Shown in pieces: positions 21,332 to 34,194 of a stretch of 64,000 bases of DNA; the first letter of the stretch is position 1; each line of letters opens with the position of its first letter. Source of the DNA: Cladobotryum mycophilum (Eukaryota; Ascomycota; Sordariomycetes; Hypocreales; Hypocreaceae); NCBI GenBank assembly GCA_036429605.1, contig CM071591.1:3596001-3660000 (forward strand). The letters run 5' to 3'. The position numbers and the translations under genes are program-made. A model generated the notes under the pieces. It was not told the origin of the DNA. It searched no databases and saw nothing but the letters and a program-made list of their open reading frames with translations.

Positions 21332-24227
21332 TTACGACTCTTCATCAGATCTAGGACTTGCTGTTCTCAAAGCCGGAGAGAGGCTAATCGCAATTTTCTT
21401 TGGGGTCCCATTCCCAGAGCCCGCAGTGAAGCTCTTGCGTCTTTGGCTGAGGCTCGATGAGACAGATGAGTTGGACTCTGTAGAAGTACTGTTGCGTCGC
21501 TTGCTTTGCATCAACTTGCCTAGCTCGTCATCATCTTCTTCCTCTCGTCGTCGTTTTTCCGACAGCCGTTCCGGAGGCAATAAAGGTACAAAGCCCGGAG
21601 AACCAGCCGTGGTATTGGCATCGTCATCGTCTTTAGACTTGCTATCCCCATCAGCATCCTGACCTTCCTCGTCATCCGAGTCTGATAGATAATCGACCAG
21701 GGGCTTAGAATAAGTGGAGGATTCATTGCCAGCAGATGAATCATTTGCAAGAGCCTCATTCTCATCTTCAGGATCAGATCCGTCCCAATACTCCTCTTCA
21801 CGCGGATCCACGTTGATATGCTCCATCATTCTTGTATTGGGCGGCGGTTTTCGAGTCATGTCCTCTTCAGCTTCCATGAAGTACTCCATGTTTGTCGTGT
21901 AGCCCTGAGTCTGGTCATAGCGAAGGATGAGTTCCCGGATTGTGGGCATGTAGCTCAGGGGAACCAAGCGGTCTCGGTGATTAGCCACAAGATGCTTCAC
22001 AAGTTCTTTGAGATTTTCCTTCCTGATGTACTCGAGAAGCTCAAGACAGGCAGAGGTAACCATGTTGTCTCGGGGCATCTCTGCTACCAACAAGTCAAGA
22101 ACAGGACTCAGCACATCCTTCTCTATCAAGTTCTTGATGTAAAACTCTTCTTGAAATCCAATCAACGAGCGATAATATCGAATGGCAGCTATACACGCAT
22201 TAGCACTGATGGTATTCACATACTTGACGAGGCACCTTACTTAGCTGAATATGCTTCTCAGGGCAGGCCAGAAGCTGGGCAACTCGCTGCGCAATATTAT
22301 GAGTCATGATGAAGTACCGGCTGAACCGATGATGTTGCCGAACGAAGAAGCCAAGAATATCCACCAAGGATGAAACCACAGAGATTTCCTGAACGGTAAA
22401 TATCATTTCAGCACGGTGCTCTAGGTCAATCAGGGGTTTGTAAAGTCTGAGCATGCAAGTCTCGTAGAACCGAGTCAAAAATAGCTCTTGCTGAGGGTCG
22501 GAGGACGGCTGAGGTCTGGGCCTGCCAGCAAATTCGCCGTTTACTTTGGGGAATCCTTCAGGCCCCGGCCCTGGTTGGCCTTGATCCAAGATGACTCTGA
22601 GAGCCTCAGATATCTGGGTTTTGACTCCCAAATCAGTTTCAACCAGGAAGAGTGCGATGAGAGAATCCATCAGCGAGGATTGGCCCTCGTGCATCTGGCG
22701 ATATACTGTCTGGCGGATCATTATAGGATCGTGATCGATGATAGATACTAGAATATCATTGGCTCCCACTCGTACGGCGATGTCGTCATGTCGTAGACCA
22801 AAGTGAATGACCTGTAACAGTCCATGGGCGAGGAAATTATTATACAACGATTGGCGTGCGGGAGGCTGAATGTTTTTCGCAACAACACAACATTGCTGGA
22901 TGAAGATGACTGCATTTTTTCTCCTACTTGGGATATGGAATGCAGGACTGAAAATGGCGAAGAGCTTGCCCAGGAAGGGTGGGTTTGACTGGACGTATTG
23001 AACAATGTCGACCTGGTTGAAAAATATCAATGAATTGAGCACCGAGAACGTAGGGTCATCGAGAATTCGAGCCAACACGACATCCTTGAGATATTGAAGA
23101 CGGTGTGTCTGATGGATTTTACGACGTATTTGCTCCTCCTCGAACGGCACTACTTCTTTGAAATGATTTGGGTCGCTCAAGAATATGCGATGGTTGGCCT
23201 TGTGATATGGGAAGTCGGGGTCATACTCCAGAGCACCAACGACACCCATCAAGTAGTCGTCAGATACGGCGTGTTCAATGATGGAGGTATCGTTGAGGAG
23301 GATTATGCTCTTCATGATGTTGCAGAGTCGGTGTAGGTCCGGAAGGCTCTCGAGGTCTTCGGCCACCTCAAAAAGGTTGGTGAGTTTGCCAATGTAATCC
23401 TCAGTCATGATGAACTTGGCCAGAGCCTCGCGGCCATTAGCCGTGGAGCTCATGATGCGCATGTTGGTGTCAATCTCCTGAAGATTGCCCAATTCGGCGG
23501 GTGGAAGGCTGATGTTGGTGGGAACCTCAATAGCAAGGTCATCGGAAAGTCCGTCATCTGTAAATAGGCATCCGCGTCAGTGGCTGCGATAAGCCTCAGT
23601 AAATGATGAATCCCTCGTACCTGCGGCAGCCATGCCGGTCTGAAAACTCTGTTGAATATTGTTTACGAACCTCCTAGTATGGCGGTCAGTAACCATCATC
23701 TAGAATGCCCACATGATGTGTCGAGAAGGGAACGAACCATATCAATGCACACCCTTCAGCCTCTTGAAAGCTGAGTGCCATATCAACACCGCTCCCAGGT
23801 TCCTGCCATACAATGAGAGTCTCTGTATGATGTCAGTTAGTATGCGACTGCTGGGTCGGCGAGCAGCAGCGGGGGACGGCTTGCCTTGTTGTTTTTGAAA
23901 GCCATCTTCCTTTTGGATCTTGGTCTCTAGAAGCATCCGCTCGGGGTGATCTTCCGATTCAACAATGACTTTAGGATCCTTACGCCCATCTTCAGTCTAA
24001 ATGATTTGCGCAGAAGCGGAGTCAGCGTAAGTGGCCCAAACGGGTGTGGGGGGAGGGAGGCGAGAGGAAAATGACAGGTGCCACGTAGTATGATGAAGAG
24101 AACGCACCACATGGAATATCGCGCTGCAAAAACCGGTTCCGCGATCGTACCAGTCATTGTTTCGTAGCTCATAGACCTTGACGCGCTTCTTTTCCGTCGC
24201 CTGATGAGACACAGGCTGTGCCATCAT
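21332..24227 (-). CDS. PSY2: protein phosphatase 4 regulatory subunit 3 (Psy2/SMEK)
   Basis: Spliced model: complement(join(21332..22188, 22241..23557, 23621..23673, 23738..23822, 23885..23996, 24108..24227)), 847 aa, all junctions in frame. Psy2 targets PP4 to phospho-proteins such as gamma-H2A and Rad53. The N-terminal EVH1/PH-like domain spans the first four exons: KKRVKVYELRNNDWYDRGTG, then PKVIVESEDHPERMLLETKI, DGFQKQQETLIVWQEP and ALSFQEAEGCALIW. The large exon codes for the SMK-1 Armadillo-like domain, with HPYHKANHR-type segment FPYHKANHRIFLSDPNHFKE. The last exon codes for LTAIRYYRSLIGFQEEFY and a long acidic, Ser-rich tail. The intron 23823-23884 has a GC donor (GCAAGC) with a good branch ACTAAC: a GC-AG intron. 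The start is MMAQPVSHQ; upstream in-frame codons exist, so a longer N-terminus is possible. Confidence 0.9.
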
Positions 24228-25760
24228 CAACGGCTCGGGATCCGCCCCCGTGGCAAGCTGATTGTTGTACGCGACCAGATCCGGGGCTAGTTCGAGATGC
24301 TGCTGCAAGGACAGTTCGGATGTTTCGGCTTGGCTGAGGATCGTGAGCGCCGCCACGGTTCCGTTGCAAGATGCGCCCTGGGGGAGGGGGCGCGCGAGGG
24401 TATTCGGGTGGTTTTGGTCGCTTATGTGATGTGATGTGCACGAGGCGGCGAGGTTGCTATGTGGAGCAGCGGGCAGGCAAGGTTGGTGGTAGGCAAGCAG
24501 GCAGGGAGGCAGTTGCAGTGTAGTGAATGAGCTGGGGGGACTCAGTGCGCCATGCAAAACCAAAACACGCAAAAAGAGGTTTTGTCGAGTTGGGTTCAGA
24601 GTCGAGGACAAGTTTGGTGGTGCGGCTGCGGCTGCGACGTCGGGCTGGTTCGGGCTCGAAGAGTGCGGTGCGGCGGGCGGCTATTACGACCGACCACAAA
24701 AGGAAGACGCAGGTCAATCGGCGCGACAAGGGCGGCAGTCAGCGAGATGCGTCAGGGAACAAACGGCACAGGCGAGGGCCAGCGATTGGGAACGGTTCGT
24801 GTGCACACAGGCGCGAGCAAAAGCGCAGAGGTCAAGGGTTGCGCGACAACAGGCGGAAGCGAGTAGAGTAGCTGACTAGGCGACTCTTTTTTTTGGCCCG
24901 ACGAAACGTGATGGAACTTTTCGTCTCGACGGCTTGGCTGGTTCAGAGTTGGAGAATGGATGAAGCGGGCAAAGCGCGTGACCCAGGCGGCGGCTTTGTT
25001 GGCGGTGGAGCAAGTTTTGGCTGGGGTTCTGGCTTTAGGCCTTCCTTGGCTTGACTGGCTGGCTGGGGAGGGGGCAGCACTCTTGGGTTCTTTGGGTCGC
25101 TGAACTGGGCTGGGCTGGGCTGCTGCCAGATGGCACCTCATACAGGCGCTCACACACTCACTCACTCACACCTGGCACCCGCTGGGTGGTCTGAGGTGGT
25201 CCGTGAGGTGCTGGCCACTGCTTTGCTTGGGGAGGGAGGGGAGGGGGAGGACGGACGATGCCTTGGTGGTACTGCTTCTTCCTCTTGCGTTCCTCGGACG
25301 GAAGGGCTCCGCATGCACGCAGTACCAATCCCGTTGGTACGTATGTAGGTTGTTCGCTCCCGATCCTTAAATGAACCCTTGCAAGCTCGCTCTCTTTTTT
25401 CTTCTTTCCTTTCTGAGACTGATAATGACAATATGGTGATGATGGGTTCCAGCAAAACAAAACAAAGCGTAAAGTATAAGTTTCCAACAATGTATTGATG
25501 ATGCGTGCGCACACGACACGCAACACACACAAGGTTTTTTTAAAAGGAAAAGAAAATTGAGTCGCCACCAGAAATGGCTGGACTGAGTACCTAGGTAAGT
25601 AAATAAGGAAGTCGCAACACAACAACCAAACAAACATGTGCTGCAAGAAGGCGCGGGCACTTTCTCCTTGACCCATTTGCCTTCCTTCCTTCCTTTCTGT
25701 GTTTTCGCCTCCGACCAACAAGAACATCAAAATACGCCACCCAGCTCACGTGACATAATT
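24228..25760. other. PSY2 upstream region
   Basis: GC-rich (about 24240-25320) and then more mixed. Several long open frames occur in all phases between 24520 and 24880, as expected from high GC content, but they are Arg/Gln/Ala-rich, overlap one another and show no domain. It probably contains the PSY2 promoter and leader. Confidence 0.45.
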
Positions 25761-28700
25761 ATGTCACTTATCCTCAGGCAGTAAACAATCAACATGGGCT
25801 GGCGGCGCGTGTGCTATAAAGGGCTAATCACAATAAGGTAGGGGGAGGAACCAACAATGGAAACGGTAAAGTCACGAAACACGGCATTGGCGAAGCGTGG
25901 ACAAGGCGTGGGAGGCGTGGTAGGCATGGCGTGGAAGCTCCCGAAGAATCAATTTGTCTCGCGTCTTCTTTCAATCTATCCAATTTGCCGATCAATCATT
26001 TATTAACCCAAATCTGACCCTTTTTTTAAAAATAAACGGCGATGCGGCAATCGATGCATGAACTACGGGTCTTGGCTTTTTAGCCTGATATCGTCAATCC
26101 TAATGTATAATTCCTAAGCTCTTCTTTCATTCCACGTCTTCCTGAGACTGGGGAGGGAGAGGGGGAGGGATCCATCACCCATTTTCAAGGTTCAAGCGTC
26201 CAATTTACCGAAACGCGCCAAAACCTGACTCACAGACTACACTTCTTCGGATAACACGAGACACGTTTTCTTCACTTCTTTAATAGCGGGGGGCTTGCTC
26301 TCCTCCTCTCGGAAGTGCCTTGTCCAAATTCTGTCCAAGCGTCAAAAGTTGGCTCGCCCATTTCGAGTGAGTCCCCCTCTCCCTTTGTTTCGTGGCAGAT
26401 TGACGTGACTGGCATTTCTCTCTCCAATGGAGTATGTATGCGTGTAACCTGAGACAGGTCTCACTACCATAGCGCTGCTGCTGCCCTTTCTTGCTGCCGG
26501 ATCGGCGCGTCCTCACGCCTTTGGATCGAACAAGCTTTGCTTTAGAAAGCCCGCCGTTTTTTTTTTCCTTGAAACTCTGTGTTTTCTTGAGACTCTCTGT
26601 TGTAAAAGGCTGGCACCAATGTGCTTCTTGGAGCAGGTTACCTGAAAAACAACCGTTTGGGTTCAGAGAGGCTCTTTGTCAAAGTTTGCCACGTCTCTAC
26701 TGACTACAAGATCAGTTGATGCTTCCTTCTGCCATCATGATTCGTCATTGGCTGGCCTTCATACGGAAAGCTTCCATTATTAATATCGAGGTGAATACAG
26801 AGGTAGTAGGTTCTCCGAGATCATAATGTCTGAAAGTCTGAATAGGGGCAGCGTACAGTGACATCCTCATCGTATGTTCAATCGTGTTGTTTTCGCTTCC
26901 GGCGTGTCTATATTTCATCCTTTGTGTCCTCGAGATTCTTCTTGAATGGTTTCCAGCCCATCGAGATTTTACAAGACGACGTTGATCGATCCATCTCGAT
27001 GACAGCGTGGTATCAAAGGAGTATCAAGAAATACCCTCCCCTCGCGGCCAATGGCGGTATGCACGATATAAATAACCCCCCAGCCATTTCCATTCGGGAT
27101 TACGACGCCAGGCGCCTCTTATATGTCTGTTGAAATTGCACTGTTTGCTTTTCAGAATGCATGTGACTGATGCAAACAGTAAGATTGGTCAACATCTTAA
27201 GATGAAAAAAAACTCCATCCTTATCAGTCACCATGTCGTATTCAGATAGACCTAAATATGCATGTCTCACTCTGTGTGCGGTGCCATCACAATCTCTACC
27301 CTAAATACCAGGAGGCTGAAATTCACTCAACCTCTCTCTCATTGTTTATCGTCGGGAGATCACTATGATGCTGATTACTCCAGTGGCCCCCCCCCCCAAG
27401 AATATGACACACGACGGCCGCAATTAACGGGTCTTGTGAAGTTGTTCACCTTTGTTTGGGGCAGTGGTATAATATCTACCCTATCATCAGATGCGGAGTT
27501 GTACGCACAGTAATTAAGTGGGATCTATACCGATTAAAAATAGTCCCATTGAAAAAAACACCCAAACCAAATCAGTCTCGCACTAAATCTCACTCGCATG
27601 TTCTGAAACTAATCAACAGAGAGCACGGCACTTCGGTGAGGCATCATCCTCAACTGGAGCCAAGACGCAAGTTGTATCATGATCGCATGCGAGGGGGCGG
27701 GCGCCATATCACCATCCAATTTCGCCAAAACTTCGAATCACCGTAGATAACCTGCCACGGCGCAAGCCCTCACCGAATGACGTTATCAAGATAATCTATC
27801 GGGGAATTCGAGGCCTTACCCGATCAAGATACGGTGGCTCAATTGGCCTCTTTTTTTGTTCTGTTTGCCATTGATACCCGAAACAGCTCGCCTCAATCTG
27901 CGCTTCCGAAACGCCATCATGCATGTCTCTCATTGAGAGCCACCGTTAGCGATTGATAGCCTTCCCTATTGTTACTTCTGGGTTAATATTGAGTCAATTA
28001 TAGGCGCTAGTGGCGCTTCCAGCTGCAGTCTTGTTTTTTTTCGTCTCGGAACGACGACGACGAAACCTCTTGGCTTGAGGAAGACAATATGCACATGCAA
28101 ACAGCCCCCCATAAGCTGTAAAAGCTCAGAGCTCTGATAACGTCCGTGTTGTTCGGATGTCTATCTAAGTCAAGAGATAGCTCCCGCCGTGGAGCTAATT
28201 CGTGAGTTTTTCCTTTTTCCCGCTTCCCCTTGCAGCTTAACTGGAATGCAATCGTCAACTGTCGAAGCCAGGTGCGGTAACTAACTCAGCTTCTTCCAAA
28301 TTCATATCAGAAAATTGCTTGAGCTGAATTTAGAATGTCAAAGCCCTTGCGCGCGCGCGCGCCAATTCTCCGAGATCCACTGCCGATCTTTGTGTGAAAT
28401 GGATAAGTAAGCGCCCGGTATACTCGATGTGGGTGGTGCTATAAGGCGAGTGAAAGTCTTTGAGTGTAACCCTATTACGTCGACGCTGCATGTCTCTCTC
28501 GTCGACATGCTCACGCATTGCATGAAGGATAAATCATACATATACTGGGAGATTTGTTTATCTTCCCTGGAACCCTGACCATTGCAACGTCTCGAGCTTT
28601 GGGACAGCCTGCACGGAGTATTATATCAAACCCCAGTTACAAACGTGGTCAGTCAGTCGGCCTTGCTTCAATAGATCGTGCAATGTGGGCCTCGAGAGGA

Positions 28701-31400
28701 GTCCCGTCGGTTCCCCAACCTGTCAGCTCTCAGTCAAACTTGAGCAACAGGGGTGGTTAATGCAGCGTAACAACGTCCAGGAGCTGAAAGGGTCAACGAA
28801 ATCCTGGCTTATCGTGTGTGGTTTCACTGCGGCGGCGGCGCGGGAGTATCAAGCGGTTTGGGTTCTTATCTGACTCACCTAACCATTAAGCTTCTTACCT
28901 ACAAGTAGGAACTGCGTGTCCGTGCATATAATATGCGTAGGTAGGTGAAAGGCGAGCGCCTGGCTTTTGACGACAATGACCACGAGATGAGCAGTTTCGG
29001 TCTCGAACCCGGGAGCCCCCACGTTGCCACGAATGCCCCGGTACATATATTGATTGCACACCCCTGTGAGGCTCACCCTACCTATTGCACCTGTACATGC
29101 ATACACTTGTAGTACATAGCAATATATATAGCGTGATGATATTGATGTCCAGCAAGGCAAGGGTGCAGGAATTATTGCCAGAACTGGCCGAGTCGGTAAT
29201 TCCAGAAGATGGGCTTGGCTTCCCCATATAGCCAGCTGATCAGTTTGTAATCAGAATATGGAAGAATCCAGATTCTAGGACCGAAATGTCAGTTACTCAA
29301 TTGGGCCATGTCATCCATAAATTGATACTACCTTGACTGCCATGAGGAGAACCCCTGCAAGTGATGCTAGCATTGCTACCTCAGCACCCGCTTGGCAAAT
29401 GCAGCATGATTATTATCTCCAGATTTGTTCCGTAGTCAATATTGAATAGGGCTGTGGCTCGTAGGTCCGCGTTGATACACCATATCGGATAGGTAGGACA
29501 AAAAGGTATGGCCTTTGCCGGTGTGCCGTGATAGTATGCATTGAGAGCCTTGGCTGCATGGTCGATCACTCCGGGCTGATATCTTGACAAGAGGGCGGCA
29601 TTGAGCCGTGTCCGAATATCATGTAGTGGCCAAACTTTGACGCCAGGCACCACCGCCAGCTTACTGGTCGTCGGAATCATGACACGAGGAGCCTGCAGAT
29701 ATTTATCAATGGGATAAATACAAGCTGGATAGGAACTCGCCATATCCTTTTGCGGCATTGTGATAAAGACCCTCTCGTCTGACGGCGTAACGACGGGGTG
29801 ATGGGGAGGCTCACTGTTGGATATCGCCGCAACGAGATTGCGACTACCTCTAGAGCAGTGGAGACCTACTTTAATCTCCCTGCCACTATCACTTTTTTTA
29901 TTTTTTTATTTTTTTTATAATGAAATTGCCAGTTGTGGCATGTTATCAGAAAGCATATTGATGACGATATATTGGCAGATGACGGTGAAGCCCCCTCCGT
30001 CGGCACCGAAGCAAAAAGTCTCACGTATGCTTAATGGCGTGATTACGACTTGCTAGGTTGCGGTTGTTGATTGGGTTGCATAGGGAAAAAAACAGGAAAG
30101 CGCCGGTTCTGTTAGATCTTGATCTGCCCTCTCAACCCGTCCTTGCTGTATCTCACGTTTCTCGATGAGCACTTGGGTCGCTATAGGCATAGACCTTGCT
30201 CTTGACCTGCTAGGCCGGCCTGCCTGCTTGACTTGAAGGGGGTGGCGAAGCTCGCATTGGATCTTTCGGACACGACGGTGTGCTGCAAGTTTTGCGTCTT
30301 AGCGTGCGGCTGGATTTGGCAACGCCGTACCCGGTACGCCAGCAGGGATCATACTCGGCGAGCATCAGGGCGCCGGGTCCACTGTCCTGCTCGCTATCAA
30401 GGGCAGCAACGTGCACCAGACGTGCGCCAGAGTCCCCTAAGACGTTGAGCGAGATGGCGCTCAGGCACATTTTGTTGCGGGTACCTGGTACCTTTGAGGG
30501 CTTGACAGCACAGAATACGAGGCCCATGGGATGGGGAGGGAGGGGGAACCCGGATATCTCTCTTGTAAGTGCAGGATGGCCCTGTTACCTGCGGGAACGT
30601 TTTACCGTCTCGTTTGCAAGTCAACTGCAGGTGTGATTTGTTATCTCGACAGGCAGCGGTGGAACTCGATGATGGTGGCTTGCGGTTTCTCCTCCAACAG
30701 AGTGCGGCGCGAGAAAAGGAGAGCAGCTGAAGGCGTCAACGTGGTGAGAGAGGTGAGTTTTAGTTGGAAGGATCCAGTGATTGTGATGGATGCGTTGATA
30801 ATGAATGTCTCTCTCCCTATTTCCTGTTTCAGGGTTCCTTATCTGGTGCTTTGATACAAGTTTAGTACTTTGACACCTGTAGGATGTACTTTTAATATTG
30901 CACTGGCAAGACATCCAGGAGTATTTTCTCCTGTCTGCTTGATAACTGGCACCTCAACCAAGGTATGGCAAAGCAGGTAGGGCAGGCAAGTTTTTACGGG
31001 GGTCCATCCATCCATCCATCCATCTTCCTGGGCAAGACACGTTTTTTTTGGGGGGGGCTACAGTGTAATAAGCAAGATTTACAAAAGAGTTTTAGTGGTG
31101 TAACATGCCGAGAAGTGACCTTGGCCTGCTTGCTTGCCTTGCCTTGCTCTGCGGAGATCAGAAAAGTATGTACCCATGGATCCACTGCCGGAGACTCAAA
31201 GTCCCCGCAAGAGACGGCATGGAAATCATCCCCTCCATCATTGATACATCCCTGGGTTACCATTAATAGGTTAGGGGCAGGCAGGGCACAATCAATAATA
31301 ATAAAGAGAGGAGCCCCCCGAGCCTCCGAGGCCCTCGTATGTATTGTATTCATGGATGTCTGCCAATCTTGATTCCTATTTGCATTGGAGCAAGTCTTGC
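25761..31400. other. gene-poor region, no intact gene
   Basis: About 5.6 kb without a credible gene. Frames are short and broken, and I see no reverse transcriptase, transposase or integrase motif, and no long terminal repeat that I could detect by eye. Landmarks: (GC)n at about 28349-28362, T-rich tract at 29889-29921, a GC-richer island at about 30210-30530 with open frames on both strands, and (CCAT)n at about 31003-31023. One possible gene relic lies at 29381-29758. Confidence 0.45.
29381..29758 (-). other. possible gene relic, 125-codon frame
   Basis: An open frame on the minus strand with more ordinary amino-acid composition than its surroundings (AYYHGTPAKAIPFCPTYPIW, INADLRATALFNIDYG). 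It stays open upstream of the ATG for about another ten codons. I do not recognise a family. It may be a fragment of a degraded gene or chance. Confidence 0.25.
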
Positions 31401-32892
31401 GAGAGATAAAGAAAAGAAAAAGGGACTGAAGCTGCAAGTACCTACACATACAAGTACGCATACGGTGGTGATTGCATCTCTGTACTACTACTGTCTGTCT
31501 CGTACTGGCCTGCTGCTCCTGTCGACCCGATCTTCTAGTTTTTCCTTATCGAAGTTTTGCATCCTTCCATTTTCTCCAAATCCCATTTATTATTAACCCT
31601 CCTCCTCTTCCTCCTCCTCATCTTCTTCTTCTCTTTCTTATACCTACTCTTCTTCGTCTCTCTCACTCACTCTCACACTTTCGTTGCCGCCACTGCATTG
31701 CCATTTGTCACTCTCATATCCTTACATCCTTTATTCCATCACATATCATCAGAGACAAAACTGGACAGGGGGCCTGCCCAGAACGAACATTCAATTAGAC
31801 TTCCCTTACCACGTGTACCACCGAGAAAAACGGACAAATCTTACAACGTACCAACGTCGACCTGCAGCCCACCATCCATATCCATACCCGGTACAGGTAT
31901 AAAAATCTTGGGATCCAGCCACTATCCATCCAACCAAATCCGCCCCGCTTCCAGTGCGCCGCCGCTACTAGGTTCCGTACAGGCCACCAAAAGGCCCCCT
32001 CGCCAAAGCATCCAGACCAAGACTTGGAGGTTGCAGCTCCCAACAGCCATCGCTTCGTCCTCAGCTGTGTCGAGACCACCGCCAGTCCCAGCACTTCTAT
32101 TTCTATAGGCTGCTGCCCCCTCCCTCCCGCTTCAAGGCCGCCGCCGCAACCACCTTCGTCAACGGCTGTCTTTTCTCTTTATTTTTTACCCTTTCCAACA
32201 AAGACTAGCCCGCCTTGGAACCATCTTGTCATCTTCTTTCTCTCCCTCTCCCCCTCTCTTTCATCACACTTCCTATCTTGGCTTCATCAAACCACCACCG
32301 GATTTCTCTAGCCATTGTTTTGCGCCATTTCACCAACAACGCCACGGGGTAGCGTCAGCAACCAAGTTCTCGACCTTCTTGGCCCTCTCTCTTCAAGCTA
32401 GCTTTGTTTCACTGGCATTCATCTTGAAAGGGAAAATAGCCCCAGTCTTTCCTTTCGGACACTCCCATCACCTAGGCCCACTCACTAATAAGCTTGCTGC
32501 CAACCAACTTTTTTCTCTCTCCCTATCCGATTATCTGGACATTGAGTAGTGTCACTCAGAGATATCAAAGCTTCTTGCAGCGTGCATCTAATTATCGTAT
32601 ACGACCCGCTTTGCTTATTTCCCCGTATTTTTCGGTCTCTGCGCTTGGGCACCAGCCTGTTCCGTCTTGCCAATACAGGCAGACGCAATTTATTTATTTA
32701 TCACCCAGCCTTTAGCCAGGTGGTTTTTGTTTCTCAACTTGATTCCGTGAGCCTCGCTGCTAGGAAGGGCGAATTCGCTCTCTCCACCCTTCACTTACAC
32801 CCACACCCCCAGTCCCCACTGGGGGTTCTTTGTCCGACGACACCGAAATCAATTCCCAACACTGCACCTTTAGAAAAAAACACATCGCAAAA
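31401..32892. promoter_or_regulatory. promoter and long pyrimidine-rich leader of the 412-aa gene
   Basis: CT-rich from about 31480 through 32780, typical of fungal leaders. Open frames such as 31557-32108 are Ser/Pro/Leu-rich translations of this composition and contain no domain. They could act as upstream ORFs if the transcript starts early. Confidence 0.45.
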
Positions 32893-34194
32893 ATGTCCAT
32901 CTTTTCGCGGATCAGCAGAAGCCGACAGCAGGCAAAGGAGCACAACGCAAAGGTGGCCGCGCAGCAGAAGAAGGAGGACGTCAAGACTCCATATAAGCAT
33001 GTCCCCACTCACGCAGCATCCGATGCCATTGCAAGCGCACCGCCTAGCTGGAGGGACTCGGATCGAAGCAGAATTCAAGAGGAAAATCGCAGGAGGAGTG
33101 CCATGGCTGCCAGCGGCCATCACATGAACATGCCTGGCATCCCACGGGTTGGCAGCAATCTGTCCCATGTTTCTTTCCCGACAGATGTCAATGTCAACAC
33201 CACGGTCCGCGTGCCTCGTGCCTACAGTTACACCGGCATGTCGCCGTATTCGTCACACAACGGCAGCCGGGATGTCGTCTACTCTCTTCCCGACGTTACC
33301 ACGGCGCATTATGCTACGTCGTCGAAAGGCAAGGAAGTCAGCAGGCAAAGCTACGAGGCCCCGCGCATTAGCCCAACTTATCAAAAAGGTTTGTTAGGAA
33401 CCCCAGCCAACCGTCATCATCGCCTCAAGGCTGACTGGTGAACAATAGCAGAATCGGGTAGCTCGAGTGGCTCTTCCAGCTCACAAGATGATCTCGAGAT
33501 ACGACCTGCGCGTGGACCTGCTCTAAGACCAGCACCAGTGGAACCGGCACATCGATTGCATCCTAGTCGTCGAATTTCGGATTCATCCATAGATCGCATT
33601 GCTATGGCAAACAATGCTAGGGTTTCTCGCGACTCTCGTCCTCCCATGTCCATGAGAGGATTCACTTCCATCTCGACTGTGGCTAATGCACCCGTTCCGA
33701 TGCGAAGTCCTTCACCTGGCGCCTATGCTCCGTCTCCCATGATGAGTTCACGCCAGGAGCCCGGCCAAATACCCACTTCTAATTCTTATCCCGTTGCCGA
33801 AGTCACTCCAGCAACACAGGATGAAAGAACATTGGACTGGTTATCTCAACCTGGCCAAAGTCAAGAGCGTGTTGCCACTGAACCAGTACCCGTGGTATCT
33901 TCTGTCAATTCCAGCCAAACCAAGGAACGAAAACGCCCCAAGTCGACTCGGTTCACAGAGCTAGAGCCTATTGATTCTTACGTGGAGACTCATACCCGCA
34001 ATGATTCCTACACTGCCAAGAGCAGCGCTCCTGCCCCAGTCGCCAACAACAGATACGTCGTCAATGTCTTCCCAGAAGAGGAGTCTATCCCCGAGCCCGA
34101 GTCAAAGAGCAAATCTAAGCGATTCTCACGGAGCAGTGGCAAACTGAAGAAGAGCCGATGGGCAAGCTCCAAAGCTACCGCCGTCGCAGTTTAA
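32893..34194 (+). CDS. conserved-looking basic disordered protein, 412 aa, function unknown
   Basis: Spliced model: join(32893..33388, 33452..34194), 412 aa. I cannot assign a function. It begins MSIFSRISRSRQQAKEHNAK, a basic, possibly amphipathic N-terminus, followed by an Arg/Ser-rich disordered protein. PTYKHVPTHA-like segment TPYKHVPTHAASDAIASAPP, the FTSIST segment, and a basic C-terminus (KSKRFSRSSGKLKKSRWASS) are the most recognisable parts and look like short conserved motifs. No signal peptide, membrane segment or enzyme motif is present. The acceptor is a tandem TAGCAG at 33446-33451: both choices keep the frame and differ by one Ala. It lies downstream of a very long CT-rich leader, suggesting substantial 5' UTR control. 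Confidence 0.75.

Noticed and set aside
24523..24879. Three overlapping frames of 104-118 codons upstream of PSY2
   Set aside because: They occupy all three phases of the same GC-rich DNA and are Arg/Gln/Ala-rich, the expected result of few stops in GC-rich sequence.
28990..29040. TTCGAGACC-like T-arm on the minus strand near 29000
   Set aside because: The flanking bases do not form a proper T-stem and no D-arm, anticodon arm or acceptor stem could be built, so not a tRNA.
31557..32108. 183-codon frame upstream of the 412-aa gene
   Set aside because: Ser/Pro/Leu-rich translation of a CT-rich leader; no domain or splice support.
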